Assembly: GCA_945901065.1 (NCBI GenBank)
Contig: CAMDKI010000003.1
Coordinates: forward strand, 248,001 to 312,000
Reading direction: 5' to 3'
From: Chitinophaga pinensis
GTDB lineage: Bacteria > Bacteroidota > Bacteroidia > Chitinophagales > CAIOSU01
Length of the DNA stretch: 64,000 nucleotides
Shown here piece by piece: positions 63,708 through 64,000 of this stretch; position 1 is the first letter of the stretch, and the number at the start of each line of letters is the position of its first letter. A model generated the notes under the pieces. That model was given only the letters and a program-made list of their open reading frames with translations. It made no database searches and was not told where the DNA came from. The translations under genes and the position numbers were made by a program.

Positions 63708-63923
63708 ATGAAAGACAATATTCTGATTGCTTTTGGCGACAGGGTTAGAGAGATAAGGAAAATGAAGACCTTAACCCAAGAAGAAGTATCGGAGATAACC
63801 GGTTTTCATAGAACATATATTGGGATGGTGGAAAGAGGGGAAAGAAACCCTTCACTTAAAAATATAGAAGTTTTTGCAAAAGCTTTTGGAATGACGGTAA
63901 GTGAGCTGCTAAAAAACTGTTAG
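63708..63923 (+). CDS. XRE-family controller (C protein) of the R-M system
   Basis: 71 residues, a single HTH_3 domain: FGDRVREIRKMKTLTQEEVSEITGFHRTYIGMVERGERNPSLKNIEVFAKAFGMTVSELL. Size and placement between methylase and endonuclease, read toward the endonuclease, are typical of C proteins, which delay endonuclease expression on entry into a new host. Confidence 0.85.
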   Translation: MKDNILIAFGDRVREIRKMKTLTQEEVSEITGFHRTYIGMVERGERNPSLKNIEVFAKAFGMTVSELLKNC

Positions 63924-63943
63924 CACTATAAGAAATTAAGAAT

Positions 63944-64000
63944 ATGATAAAAGGTGGAACAGGTGGAGGTAACACGCAATCAGGATTAAGGTTTGAAGCT
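63944..64000 (+). CDS. Start of a type II restriction endonuclease, cut by window edge
   Basis: Only 19 codons are visible. The segment GGTGGGNTQSGLRFE is a common N-terminal pattern of type II endonucleases, and the gene starts 20 bases after the controller gene. Identity is inferred from this and from the methylase. Confidence 0.65.
   Translation, partial: MIKGGTGGGNTQSGLRFEA

Overview
This window is a stretch of a Bacteroidota chromosome (flavobacterial, cytophagal or chitinophagal side; genus not determinable by eye). The signs are type IX secretion (T9SS) C-terminal sorting domains, a DUF4290 gene, an OmpA protein with thrombospondin type 3 repeats, several promoters of the Bacteroidota form TAnnTTTG, a mevalonate-pathway reductase beside a type 2 isopentenyl-diphosphate isomerase, a His-rich ATP synthase subunit a, and moderate GC. 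I found no rRNA, tRNA, CRISPR array, insertion sequence or prophage.

Layout. 1-1.2 kb: 3-deoxy-octulosonate (KDO) operon (HAD phosphatase, SIS-only kdsD, kdsA cut by the window edge). 1.3-14.8 kb: pentapeptide protein, secreted PhoD phosphatase, acyltransferase, alpha/beta hydrolase, fni-mvaA, thioesterase, mscL-ceramidase and small envelope proteins. 14.9-19.2 kb: dabA-dabB, an inorganic-carbon uptake complex. 19.3-21.6 kb: OmpA/TSP3 protein. 21.9-27.1 kb: atpBEFHAG. 27.3-29.0 kb: Crp-family regulator and a membrane protein. 29.3-30.9 kb: comM/yifB.

30.8-37.2 kb is accessory. A 2.2-kb AT-rich insert is flanked by 390-bp direct repeats made from the comM/methyltransferase junction. It is followed by a three-gene gas-sensing operon: a cyclic-nucleotide-binding domain without HTH, an H-NOX heme protein and an HNOBA histidine kinase. 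37.4-40.7 kb encodes a collagen-like surface protein. 40.7-42.0 kb holds a stand-alone HsdR_N-type nuclease between two identical 46-bp terminators. 42.1-49.8 kb is core (asnS, rpoN, PAP2-like, beta-helix-like secreted protein, DUF4290, murA).

49.9-54.7 kb: L,D-transpeptidase, small unknowns, a tandem rhodanese pair and a T9SS protein. 54.9-59.6 kb: a split transketolase whose halves are separated by two paralogous secreted vWA proteins, with a compact predicted three-way-junction RNA after the first half. 59.7-62.2 kb: ECF sigma factor, sodium:solute symporter with a tiny membrane partner and an operator-like palindrome. 62.5-64.0 kb: a type II restriction-modification system (methylase, small protein, controller, start of the endonuclease).

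The most unusual items are the two insertions flanked by direct duplications, the H-NOX operon whose first gene lacks a DNA-binding domain, and the vWA pair inside the transketolase operon. No wholly new system can be proved from sequence alone. Start codons were moved downstream of the longest ORF where the longer start was non-ATG or the extension looked non-coding.
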